In this document: positions 43,471 through 52,450 of the stretch, piece after piece
How positions within the stretch are numbered: the stretch's first letter is position 1
Layout: every line of letters begins with the position of its first letter
DNA from: Lotus japonicus
Taxonomy: Eukaryota; Streptophyta; Magnoliopsida; Fabales; Fabaceae
NCBI RefSeq assembly: GCF_012489685.1
Contig: NC_080042.1
Coordinates: forward strand, 44,630,066 to 44,694,065
Reading direction: 5' to 3'
Length of the DNA stretch: 64,000 bases
Position numbers and translations under genes: made by a program
The notes under the pieces: model-generated
Database searches by the model: none
What the model saw: the letters and a program-made list of their open reading frames with translations, nothing else
Told to the model about the DNA's origin: nothing

Positions 43471-44438
43471 AGGCTGTCCAAGATGCTGAACAGTGATGCC
43501 GTTTTCGTCAGTATTATAGGGGAAGAGCTTCTTAATGAAAGGGGTCCCTATAATGATTTTTTGACTCAAATTTCTGACTAACAGAAATGGAGTTTCGATT
43601 TCAAGACTACCATTTTTTATGATAGCTGAGGGGATTTTATACTTGATCTTTAGTCTAGATCCTTCAGCAGCGCTGAGCTTCTCAGTGGTTTTCTCAAAAT
43701 ATCTGGTGGGAATGAGTCCCTCCGAGATACAACTGGAATCTGCCCCTGTGTCAAAGAGGGCAGGGATTTCGAGAATAAAATCTCCTATGAGGATTTTGAC
43801 ATGGATGAAGAATTTCTGAATGGTGACCTGGTTAATATTCTCCAGAAAGTCTTCGCAATTGTTGTTAGGAGCAGGATTGGAATCAGGTACAGAAGAATCA
43901 TCTTCCTCATAATTTCTAGTCAGTTTTTCTAAGATAAGCTGCTGACTATTTTGGATTTGTTTGAGACTTTTAACCTCAGTCTTGAGGGAATTGACTTCAG
44001 ATTGAAGGTCTTGAATAGTGACGGGTTTGACCGTAGATTTCTCAAGACGCTTGAAAGTATCTCTAAGATTGAATTTATTGGTGGTTATAGGACTTTTGGG
44101 AGGCCTATCTTCAAGAGTAGACCTGAGGCGTTCCAAATAGATTTTCTTTTCCTCAGGATCAGGGATAGAATTAATGGCCCTGAAGAGAAGGTCTTGTTCA
44201 TTGGTCAAAGTGTTGATGGACAAGGTATTGACGGAAGATGATGATTGAGAATCATCATTCTGAATTTGATTTAGGTCTTCAGAGACCTCAGAATCCGAAG
44301 GATTAGATTCTTCTTCATCAGAAGTTTGAATGAGGAGATTGTTGATCTTGTCCTCGATCTCAGGTTCAAGATGAAGCTCAGAGATTCTCCTTTTGAGTCT
44401 GCAATACCTGCTAATATGGCCCGGCTTGCCGCAGTTGT
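43471..44438 (-). pseudogene. Caulimovirid ORF1 fragment: zinc knuckle to protease
   Basis: It reads from the middle of the CCHC knuckle (NCGKPGHI, near 44420-44438) through an acidic Ser-rich segment, a coiled coil (SEVNSLKTEVKSLKQI) and the aspartic protease (LFDTGADSS) to QHLGQP, then stops at the junction with ORF2. It differs from the 52.4-58 kb copy by at least one substitution (FRAINS versus FRTINS). Upstream coat and movement domains are deleted: the sequence jumps from the knuckle into the viral PBS/leader at 44438. Confidence 0.88.
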
Positions 44439-45019
44439 ACCAAGAGGGGGTCGGAAGCAGAAGGAGGGGGATGAGAAGAGGATTAAGAGAAGTAGGACGC
44501 CACCACGGAGGGGCTTTTTGCAGAAAATTAAATACAGGAATTAAAGCAGGAGGCTCAGCCTTCCATAAACAGGAAAATAAAACTTGCAGAAATTAAAAAC
44601 AGGACTTGAAACAGGAGGCTCAGCCTTCCATAAACAGGAAAATAAAACTTGAACAAGATATATATTACATAAACATAGATTACAAAACTGAAACTTAAAA
44701 ACTGAAAAACTGAAACTTAAAAACAGAAAAGATTGAAAGAAAGGAAAACTGAAGGAGAACTTACAATAGGAATTCTCTCCGTGTTTCTCTCTCTAAACTC
44801 TCTATCTAAGCTCTATCCAAAAACTCTCCTTAACAAGGTTCAGAATGAGCCTATTTAAAGAAAAGATTGGGCACTGTTTGAATAGTTCCGGTTGAATAGT
44901 TCCGGTAGACGGTACTATTTGACTGGCACTATTTGCTACAGTAAAAAGTCAATTTTACTATTTGCTACAGTACAAAAATTGAATTATTACAGAATAAAAA
45001 TGATTACAAGACGACAAAC
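44438..45019 (-). promoter_or_regulatory. Caulimovirid promoter/leader, left arm
   Basis: This mirrors 51459-52040: duplicated ACTGTAGCAAATAGT and CCGGAACTATTCAA motifs, TTTAAATA (44852-44859) and the duplicated AAGGCTGAGCCT leader segment. It ends within the PBS (only TGGTA is kept), where it joins coat-protein zinc knuckle sequence, so replication from this copy could not be primed. Confidence 0.8.
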
Positions 45020-46444
45020 TTAGCAGAAGTCATCATCATCTGATTCTGTGGTTTGGACAAAATCTGACGACCCAAGAGAGGATGGCTCGGAGACTTTGTG
45101 TTGAGGGGCCTTTGAAGATGAGGCTTGCTTAATTGGTTCCTTCAATAATTGAAGAGCAGATTGAAGATTTCTTAGCAAGTCTTCTTCTGTTGAAGCTCCT
45201 GCAAGGGCCGCTGTGATGTGGGCCTTTTGATTTAGCAAGAGGCTGGTTTGCGGACTTGCATGCTTGAGATATTTCTGGTTGTTTTTGAACCATTGAATTA
45301 CTTTATCCTTGTGAGCTTTGGAAGCATCAAAAGCCTTCCACCACTTGATAAGGGCATGTTTGTTGAGAATTGGTTGGGGTTTGGCTTTAAGACCGTACCT
45401 CCAAGAGAATACCCAAGAAAGGGAAAAGATTGTATAAAAGTTTAAACAATCAGGATAATTGTTAAACTCTTTGTCCCAATGTTTCAGGAAAAGATTGTAT
45501 CCCTCCAGAACTTCAGGGGGAAAGATTTCAGTAGTTGGACCAAAGAAGCTCCACCAAGAATGGAACCAAATTGGAAAGGAATATTTGTTGGTCCATTTGA
45601 AGTAAATGAGCCAAGAATGCTTGAAATTTTGGTTTTGCAGGCCAAGGATTGTAAATTCCCAAGCTTTGATGTAATCCCAATAATTAAAACCTATAGGGTC
45701 AAAATTCTGGGAAAATTTTCTGTAGGTGTTTGGATTGGGTCCAAAGTCAGTGGGACGAAGGACACGGAGAATTTGGAGTGTGGAGTGGGTAATTAGGGAG
45801 TTGTCATTTTTATCCCTAAAATGCTTAATATCCACACTGTTTGTATCAACCAAGATAAACTCATAGAATCTCTGGGTTTTGTTTGGGTGGATTGGATCAA
45901 GATAACCAGGGAAAAGTTTAGTACCAATTTTATTGGCGAGGTTCCCTCCTGAATGGTCCCACCATTCTGGTTCAATCAAGGTTTGGAATTTGGAGATAGT
46001 TTTGGTCAAATATTCCGATTTTGGGTTAGATTGGGTAACTGGGCTAGATTGGGCAACAACAACTGGTTTCTTTCCATCATGAGTTGCTAAGCTTTTTGTT
46101 CTTTCAATAAAAGATTGGAGGGATTGGAGATCTAGGTCATCATCTTTATCAGCGATGCTGGCCCAAGATTTATTTGGTAAATTGATGAGTCCCTGAGGAA
46201 CATTATCCAGGCCTGCTTGTTTGAAGGCAAGGAGAGTTGGAATTGATAAAGCATAATCAGCTTTGGTTTGTTTTGGTTGTGAAGATTGGTTTTGAGCAGT
46301 GGGCTCAGATTTTTGGACAGTGGGTCCAGATTGATGGGCAGTGGGCCCAGATAAGATTAAAGAGTCAGAGATTATAATACCTTTGCTCTTTTCTTTGTTT
46401 CTTCCTCTTCCTCGGGAGGAGGAGGATCCTCCTCTGGAGGACAT
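45020..46444 (-). CDS. Caulimovirid ORF2, left arm copy
   Basis: 474 codons from the ATG at 46444, a mirror of 50034-51458 and open throughout. Its description is given under that copy. The ATG is preferred over the upstream in-frame one at 46471 because it follows the ORF1 stop by one base, as in the other copies. Confidence 0.85.
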   Translation of the reverse strand: MSSRGGSSSSRGRGRNKEKSKGIIISDSLILSGPTAHQSGPTVQKSEPTAQNQSSQPKQTKADYALSIPTLLAFKQAGLDNVPQGLINLPNKSWASIADKDDDLDLQSLQSFIERTKSLATHDGKKPVVVAQSSPVTQSNPKSEYLTKTISKFQTLIEPEWWDHSGGNLANKIGTKLFPGYLDPIHPNKTQRFYEFILVDTNSVDIKHFRDKNDNSLITHSTLQILRVLRPTDFGPNPNTYRKFSQNFDPIGFNYWDYIKAWEFTILGLQNQNFKHSWLIYFKWTNKYSFPIWFHSWWSFFGPTTEIFPPEVLEGYNLFLKHWDKEFNNYPDCLNFYTIFSLSWVFSWRYGLKAKPQPILNKHALIKWWKAFDASKAHKDKVIQWFKNNQKYLKHASPQTSLLLNQKAHITAALAGASTEEDLLRNLQSALQLLKEPIKQASSSKAPQHKVSEPSSLGSSDFVQTTESDDDDFC

Positions 46445-46445
46445 C

Positions 46446-48236
46446 TTATGATCTTCCCTGCAAATATTCACGAGTGAGGAAATCAGGGAGAGAATTGTTA
46501 GATCCTTTTATATATTCAATATCGAAGTCAAAAACGCTTAAAATAGCTTGCCATCTGGCAAAGATATGTTTTGAAGCTAAGTTTTTGACATCTTTTTGTA
46601 AGATTTCTTTCGCAGATTTGCAGTCTACACGGACTAAGAATTTTTGATTAATCAAATCAGATTGAAATTTTGAAATAGATAAAACGATTGCTAAAACTTC
46701 TTTTTTGACAGTAGAATAATTCTGTTGAGCAGGATTCCAATGTTTTGAAGTAAAAGCAATAATTTGTTCCTTGTCAAAAACCTTTTGTTTCAAAATACCA
46801 CCAAAGCCAATATCAGAGGCATCAGTTTCAATAATTTTGAAAGCTTGAGGATTAGGGAGATAAAGACAAGGGAGATTCTTGACACGAAGTTTGATTTGTT
46901 TGACCACATTGGTATGAATATCGGACCAAGGTGGAGGATCCTTCTTGAGTCTATCATGAAGGGGTTTGATTATGGTACTGAGTTGAGGACAGAAGTCCGC
47001 AACATAATTGAGACAACCCAGGAATCTTTGTAGTTGGGTTTTGTCAATGATTTGATCAGGGAATTTATCCGTGAACTCGATGGCTCTATTGATAGGAATG
47101 ATGGTTCCTTGGTGGATGTTGTGACCAAGAAATCTGATTTTGGTTTGGAACAAACTGACCTTTGTCTTGGATACAGCCAAGCCATTCCTTTTGATTACAG
47201 AGATGAACGTATTGAGATGTTTGAAATGTTGATCTAAAGTTTGGGAAAAGATTAGAACATCGTCAATGTAGACAATAGTGAATTTGGAATAAGGATTGAA
47301 GATTTCGTTCATAATCCTTTGGAATTCAGATGGGGCGTTCTTTAGCCCAAAAGGCATAACGTTCCACTCATACTGCCCAAAAGGAACAGTAAAAGCAGTT
47401 TAATACCTATCCTTCTCTTGCAATTGGATTTGCCAGAATCCAGATTTCATGTCGAATTTTGAAAAGACCTTAGCATCATGCAGTCTGGCTAAGAGATCTT
47501 TCTTGTTGGGGATAGGATATCTAATCCAACAAAGGGCTTGATTGAGAGGTTTGTAGTTAATAACCAGCCTAGGGGTTCCCCGTTCTATCTCAGCTTGTTT
47601 GTTGACATAGAAGGCTGCACAGGACCAAGGGCTCTTACTCCTGCGAATAAGTTTCTTTTCAAGGAGATCATTGATTTCCTTTTGGCAGAAATGAAGAAGT
47701 TCTTCATTCATTTGAATAGGCCTAGCCTTGGTTGGAATCTGTTTGTCTGAAAAATCTTTTTCATAAGGAAGTTCCACCATATGGCTCCTTCTTTCCCAAA
47801 AAGCGTTGGGTAGATCAGAACAGATGCTGGATTGAATATTTTCCAAAATATTCTCAATCCTTGATTTAACAGAAGGTTGTTGCAATTGATCCTCAATGGT
47901 TCTGTAAGAGATTTCTTCCCTGAGGAAGTTGATCTGCTTCTCCTTGTAGGATATGACGTTCAAAGTCTTATCTATGGGAGGTTCAGAGAATTTGAACAAG
48001 ATAGGCTGTCCAAGATGCTGAACAGTGATGCCGTTTTCGTCAGTATTATAGGGGAAGAGCTTCTTAATGAAAGGGGTCCCTATAATGATTTTTTGACTCA
48101 AATTTCTGACTAACAGAAATGGAGTTTCGATTTCAAGACTACCATTTTTTATGATAGCTGAGGGGATTTTATACTTGATCTTTAGTCTAGATCCTTCAGC
48201 AGCGCTGAGCTTCTCAGTGGTTTTCTCAAAATATCT
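46446..48236 (-). pseudogene. Caulimovirid ORF1 3' part, left arm, with stop in RT
   Basis: It contains the protease C-terminal half, RT (catalytic YIDDVLIFS) and RNase H (IIETDASDIGFGG, YSTVKKEVLAIV), ending in LQGRS. A stop codon at 47400-47402 lies in the RT palm, after LQEKDRY; the mirrored right arm has a sense codon. The N-terminal portion is cut at the palindrome centre within the protease (RYFEKTTEK). No product is expected. Confidence 0.92.
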
Positions 48237-48241
48237 TGTCC

Positions 48242-50032
48242 AGATATTTTGAGAAAACCACTGAGAAGCTCAGCGCTGCTGAAGGATCTAGACTAAAGAT
48301 CAAGTATAAAATCCCCTCAGCTATCATAAAAAATGGTAGTCTTGAAATCGAAACTCCATTTCTGTTAGTCAGAAATTTGAGTCAAAAAATCATTATAGGG
48401 ACCCCTTTCATTAAGAAGCTCTTCCCCTATAATACTGACGAAAACGGCATCACTGTTCAGCATCTTGGACAGCCTATCTTGTTCAAATTCTCTGAACCTC
48501 CCATAGATAAGACTTTGAACGTCATATCCTACAAGGAGAAGCAGATCAACTTCCTCAGGGAAGAAATCTCTTACAGAACCATTGAGGATCAATTGCAACA
48601 ACCTTCTGTTAAATCAAGGATTGAGAATATTTTGGAAAATATTCAATCCAGCATCTGTTCTGATCTACCCAACGCTTTTTGGGAAAGAAGGAGCCATATG
48701 GTGGAACTTCCTTATGAAAAAGATTTTTCAGACAAACAGATTCCAACCAAGGCTAGGCCTATTCAAATGAATGAAGAACTTCTTCATTTCTGCCAAAAGG
48801 AAATCAATGATCTCCTTGAAAAGAAACTTATTCGCAGGAGTAAGAGCCCTTGGTCCTGTGCAGCCTTCTATGTCAACAAACAAGCTGAGATAGAACGGGG
48901 AACCCCTAGGCTGGTTATTAACTACAAACCTCTCAATCAAGCCCTTTGTTGGATTAGATATCCTATCCCCAACAAGAAAGATCTCTTAGCCAGACTGCAT
49001 GATGCTAAGGTCTTTTCAAAATTCGACATGAAATCTGGATTCTGGCAAATCCAATTGCAAGAGAAGGATAGGTATAAAACTGCTTTTACTGTTCCTTTTG
49101 GGCAGTATGAGTGGAACGTTATGCCTTTTGGGCTAAAGAACGCCCCATCTGAATTCCAAAGGATTATGAACGAAATCTTCAATCTTTATTCCAAATTCAC
49201 TATTGTCTACATTGACGATGTTCTAATCTTTTCCCAAACTTTAGATCAACATTTCAAACATCTCAATACGTTCATCTCTGTAATCAAAAGGAATGGCTTG
49301 GCTGTATCCAAGACAAAGGTCAGTTTGTTCCAAACCAAAATCAGATTTCTTGGTCACAACATCCACCAAGGAACCATCATTCCTATCAATAGAGCCATCG
49401 AGTTCACGGATAAATTCCCTGATCAAATCATTGACAAAACCCAACTACAAAGATTCCTGGGTTGTCTCAATTATGTTGCGGACTTCTGTCCTCAACTCAG
49501 TACCATAATCAAACCCCTTCATGATAGACTCAAGAAGGATCCTCCACCTTGGTCCGATATTCATACCAATGTGGTCAAACAAATCAAACTTCGTGTCAAG
49601 AATCTCCCTTGTCTTTATCTCCCTAATCCTCAAGCTTTCAAAATTATTGAAACTGATGCCTCTGATATTGGCTTTGGTGGTATTTTGAAACAAAAGGTTT
49701 TTGACAAGGAACAAATTATTGCTTTTACTTCAAAACATTGGAATCCTGCTCAACAGAATTATTCTACTGTCAAAAAAGAAGTTTTAGCAATCGTTTTATC
49801 TATTTCAAAATTTCAATCTGATTTGATTAATCAAAAATTCTTAGTCCGTGTAGACTGCAAATCTGCGAAAGAAATCTTACAAAAAGATGTCAAAAACTTA
49901 GCTTCAAAACATATCTTTGCCAGATGGCAAGCTATTTTAAGCGTTTTTGACTTCGATATTGAATATATAAAAGGATCTAACAATTCTCTCCCTGATTTCC
50001 TCACTCGTGAATATTTGCAGGGAAGATCATAA
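48242..50032 (+). pseudogene. Caulimovirid ORF1 3' part, right arm (5' truncated)
   Basis: The frame is open from the palindrome centre (RYFEKTTEKLSAAEG) through RT motifs (SPWSCAAFYVNK, PRLVINYKPLN, FSKFDMKSGFWQI, PFGLKNAPSEFQ, YIDDVLIFS, FLGHNIHQG) and RNase H (TDASDIGFGGIL, NYSTVKKEV, RVDCKSAKEI, SNNSLPDFLTR) to the TAA at 50030-50032. It has no start codon of its own and lacks movement, coat and the protease active site, so it is a fragment even though undamaged by stops. Confidence 0.93.
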
Positions 50033-50033
50033 G

Positions 50034-51458
50034 ATGTCCTCCAGAGGAGGATCCTCCTCCTCCCGAGGAAGAGGAAGAAACAAAGAAAAGAGCAAAGGTA
50101 TTATAATCTCTGACTCTTTAATCTTATCTGGGCCCACTGCCCATCAATCTGGACCCACTGTCCAAAAATCTGAGCCCACTGCTCAAAACCAATCTTCACA
50201 ACCAAAACAAACCAAAGCTGATTATGCTTTATCAATTCCAACTCTCCTTGCCTTCAAACAAGCAGGCCTGGATAATGTTCCTCAGGGACTCATCAATTTA
50301 CCAAATAAATCTTGGGCCAGCATCGCTGATAAAGATGATGACCTAGATCTCCAATCCCTCCAATCTTTTATTGAAAGAACAAAAAGCTTAGCAACTCATG
50401 ATGGAAAGAAACCAGTTGTTGTTGCCCAATCTAGCCCAGTTACCCAATCTAACCCAAAATCGGAATATTTGACCAAAACTATCTCCAAATTCCAAACCTT
50501 GATTGAACCAGAATGGTGGGACCATTCAGGAGGGAACCTCGCCAATAAAATTGGTACTAAACTTTTCCCTGGTTATCTTGATCCAATCCACCCAAACAAA
50601 ACCCAGAGATTCTATGAGTTTATCTTGGTTGATACAAACAGTGTGGATATTAAGCATTTTAGGGATAAAAATGACAACTCCCTAATTACCCACTCCACAC
50701 TCCAAATTCTCCGTGTCCTTCGTCCCACTGACTTTGGACCCAATCCAAACACCTACAGAAAATTTTCCCAGAATTTTGACCCTATAGGTTTTAATTATTG
50801 GGATTACATCAAAGCTTGGGAATTTACAATCCTTGGCCTGCAAAACCAAAATTTCAAGCATTCTTGGCTCATTTACTTCAAATGGACCAACAAATATTCC
50901 TTTCCAATTTGGTTCCATTCTTGGTGGAGCTTCTTTGGTCCAACTACTGAAATCTTTCCCCCTGAAGTTCTGGAGGGATACAATCTTTTCCTGAAACATT
51001 GGGACAAAGAGTTTAACAATTATCCTGATTGTTTAAACTTTTATACAATCTTTTCCCTTTCTTGGGTATTCTCTTGGAGGTACGGTCTTAAAGCCAAACC
51101 CCAACCAATTCTCAACAAACATGCCCTTATCAAGTGGTGGAAGGCTTTTGATGCTTCCAAAGCTCACAAGGATAAAGTAATTCAATGGTTCAAAAACAAC
51201 CAGAAATATCTCAAGCATGCAAGTCCGCAAACCAGCCTCTTGCTAAATCAAAAGGCCCACATCACAGCGGCCCTTGCAGGAGCTTCAACAGAAGAAGACT
51301 TGCTAAGAAATCTTCAATCTGCTCTTCAATTATTGAAGGAACCAATTAAGCAAGCCTCATCTTCAAAGGCCCCTCAACACAAAGTCTCCGAGCCATCCTC
51401 TCTTGGGTCGTCAGATTTTGTCCAAACCACAGAATCAGATGATGATGACTTCTGCTAA
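50034..51458 (+). CDS. Caulimovirid ORF2, protein of unknown function (right arm)
   Basis: The ATG at 50034 lies one base after the ORF1 stop (TAAG ATG), which suggests translation by termination-reinitiation. It gives 474 codons. The N-terminus is a Ser/Arg/Gly-rich basic stretch (SSRGGSSSSRGRGRNKEK), then a HQSGPTVQKSEPTAQNQ low-complexity part. A middle region follows with ASIADKDDDLDLQSLQSFIE. A Trp/Phe-rich globular region runs from about 150 to 390 (PEWWDHSGG, LFPGYLDPIHP, HSTLQILRVLRP, WDYIKAWEF, WFHSWWSFFGP, KWWKAFDASK). The C-terminus is helical, then acidic and Ser-rich (TESDDDDFC). No domain is recognised. Position matches ORF2 of florendoviruses, whose role is unknown; the position is also that of the transactivator gene in caulimoviruses, but I see no supporting motif. 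Confidence 0.88.
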   Translation: MSSRGGSSSSRGRGRNKEKSKGIIISDSLILSGPTAHQSGPTVQKSEPTAQNQSSQPKQTKADYALSIPTLLAFKQAGLDNVPQGLINLPNKSWASIADKDDDLDLQSLQSFIERTKSLATHDGKKPVVVAQSSPVTQSNPKSEYLTKTISKFQTLIEPEWWDHSGGNLANKIGTKLFPGYLDPIHPNKTQRFYEFILVDTNSVDIKHFRDKNDNSLITHSTLQILRVLRPTDFGPNPNTYRKFSQNFDPIGFNYWDYIKAWEFTILGLQNQNFKHSWLIYFKWTNKYSFPIWFHSWWSFFGPTTEIFPPEVLEGYNLFLKHWDKEFNNYPDCLNFYTIFSLSWVFSWRYGLKAKPQPILNKHALIKWWKAFDASKAHKDKVIQWFKNNQKYLKHASPQTSLLLNQKAHITAALAGASTEEDLLRNLQSALQLLKEPIKQASSSKAPQHKVSEPSSLGSSDFVQTTESDDDDFC

Positions 51459-51826
51459 GTTTGTCGTCTTGTAATCATTTTTATTCTGTAATAATTCAAT
51501 TTTTGTACTGTAGCAAATAGTAAAATTGACTTTTTACTGTAGCAAATAGTGCCAGTCAAATAGTACCGTCTACCGGAACTATTCAACCGGAACTATTCAA
51601 ACAGTGCCCAATCTTTTCTTTAAATAGGCTCATTCTGAACCTTGTTAAGGAGAGTTTTTGGATAGAGCTTAGATAGAGAGTTTAGAGAGAGAAACACGGA
51701 GAGAATTCCTATTGTAAGTTCTCCTTCAGTTTTCCTTTCTTTCAATCTTTTCTGTTTTTAAGTTTCAGTTTTTCAGTTTTTAAGTTTCAGTTTTGTAATC
51801 TATGTTTATGTAATATATATCTTGTT

Positions 51827-51957
51827 CAAGTTTTATTTTCCTGTTTATGGAAGGCTGAGCCTCCTGTTTTAATTCCTGTTTTTAATTTCTGCAAGTTTTA
51901 TTTTCCTGTTTATGGAAGGCTGAGCCTCCTGCTTTAATTCCTGTATTTAATTTTCTG
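51827..51957 (+). repeat. Tandem duplication in viral leader
   Basis: Two copies, period about 65 bp, of CAAGTTTTATTTTCCTG... containing the self-complementary AGGCTGAGCCT. Also present in the third leader copy (about 59826-59957) and mirrored at 44521-44651. Each unit can fold as a small hairpin in the leader RNA. Confidence 0.8.
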
Positions 51958-52035
51958 CAAAAAGCCCCTCCGTGGTGGCGTCCTACTTCTCTTAATCCTC
52001 TTCTCATCCCCCTCCTTCTGCTTCCGACCCCCTCT

Positions 52036-52047
52036 TGGTATCAGAGC
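52036..52047 (+). promoter_or_regulatory. Caulimovirid tRNA-Met primer binding site
   Basis: TGGTATCAGAGC, complementary to the 3' end of initiator tRNA-Met, marks conventional position 1 of a caulimovirid genome. The following CTGATGGGG extends beyond the minimal site. The spacing to the next copy at 60031 defines the repeat unit of 7995 bp. Confidence 0.93.
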
Positions 52048-52249
52048 CTGATGGGGTCGTAGGAACATGCTAAATATGTTAGATATAAGTTATTTCTCTG
52101 TTCTGTTCTTATATAATTAAGCACTATGGTCGGGATCTGGACTGGTAGTACACTTTGAACTAAACTAAAATGAAAGCTCTTTTGAAAACCTTCTAGGATT
52201 ATTACTATTCAGACTTATGATCATCTCTGCAGCGGAGGCATTGAAGGCA

Positions 52250-52441
52250 GTAAGTCCCTGTGTGGCAGTAAGTCTATATTGGCCATACTACAGACATGTT
52301 ATTAAGTTCTGAATATTTTTAATGTCCTTGTTTAGTTTCTTTTTGTGGTGGCTTAAGTCTGATCCAGATCTATACTGCTCAACTATTAAGAACAACGCAG
52401 AACCTAACTTATATTTCTAATTTATTTATCTGTTTCTATAG
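52250..52441 (+). other. Possible intron in the viral leader
   Basis: Two donor-like GTAAGT sites (52250-52255 and 52268-52273) are followed by a U-rich stretch and by TTTCTATAG at 52433-52441, an acceptor-like site ten bases before the ORF1 ATG (52451). The next copy keeps all three. Splicing would shorten the leader before ORF1. Evidence is only the consensus match. Confidence 0.35.
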
Positions 52442-52450
52442 AACCAGGTG

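Larger units (their letters stand above)
44438..52040. repeat. 7.6-kb near-perfect viral palindrome
   Basis: The left arm 44438-48236 is the reverse complement of the right arm 48242-52040, with a 5-bp spacer TGTCC (48237-48241). Coordinates mirror exactly about 48239: ORF2 at 45020-46444 corresponds to 50034-51458 without any indel. Only about four substitutions were noticed in 3.8 kb (47400 region, 49186 region and two near 44610/51868). Each arm contains the protease C-terminal half, RT, RNase H, ORF2 and leader up to five bases inside the PBS. Confidence 0.93.
51459..52450 (+). promoter_or_regulatory. Caulimovirid intergenic region: promoter and long leader
   Basis: The region between ORF2 and ORF1 is 992 bp. 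It starts with paired direct repeats (ACTGTAGCAAATAGT at 51507-51521 and 51536-51550; CCGGAACTATTCAA at 51573-51586 and 51587-51600). TTTAAATA at 51619-51626 is the best TATA candidate, putting transcription start near 51650. The leader of about 800 nt contains a 65-bp-period duplication (about 51827-51957), the PBS (52036-52047) and a possible intron (52250-52441). Long leaders with short ORFs are typical of this virus family. Confidence 0.78.
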
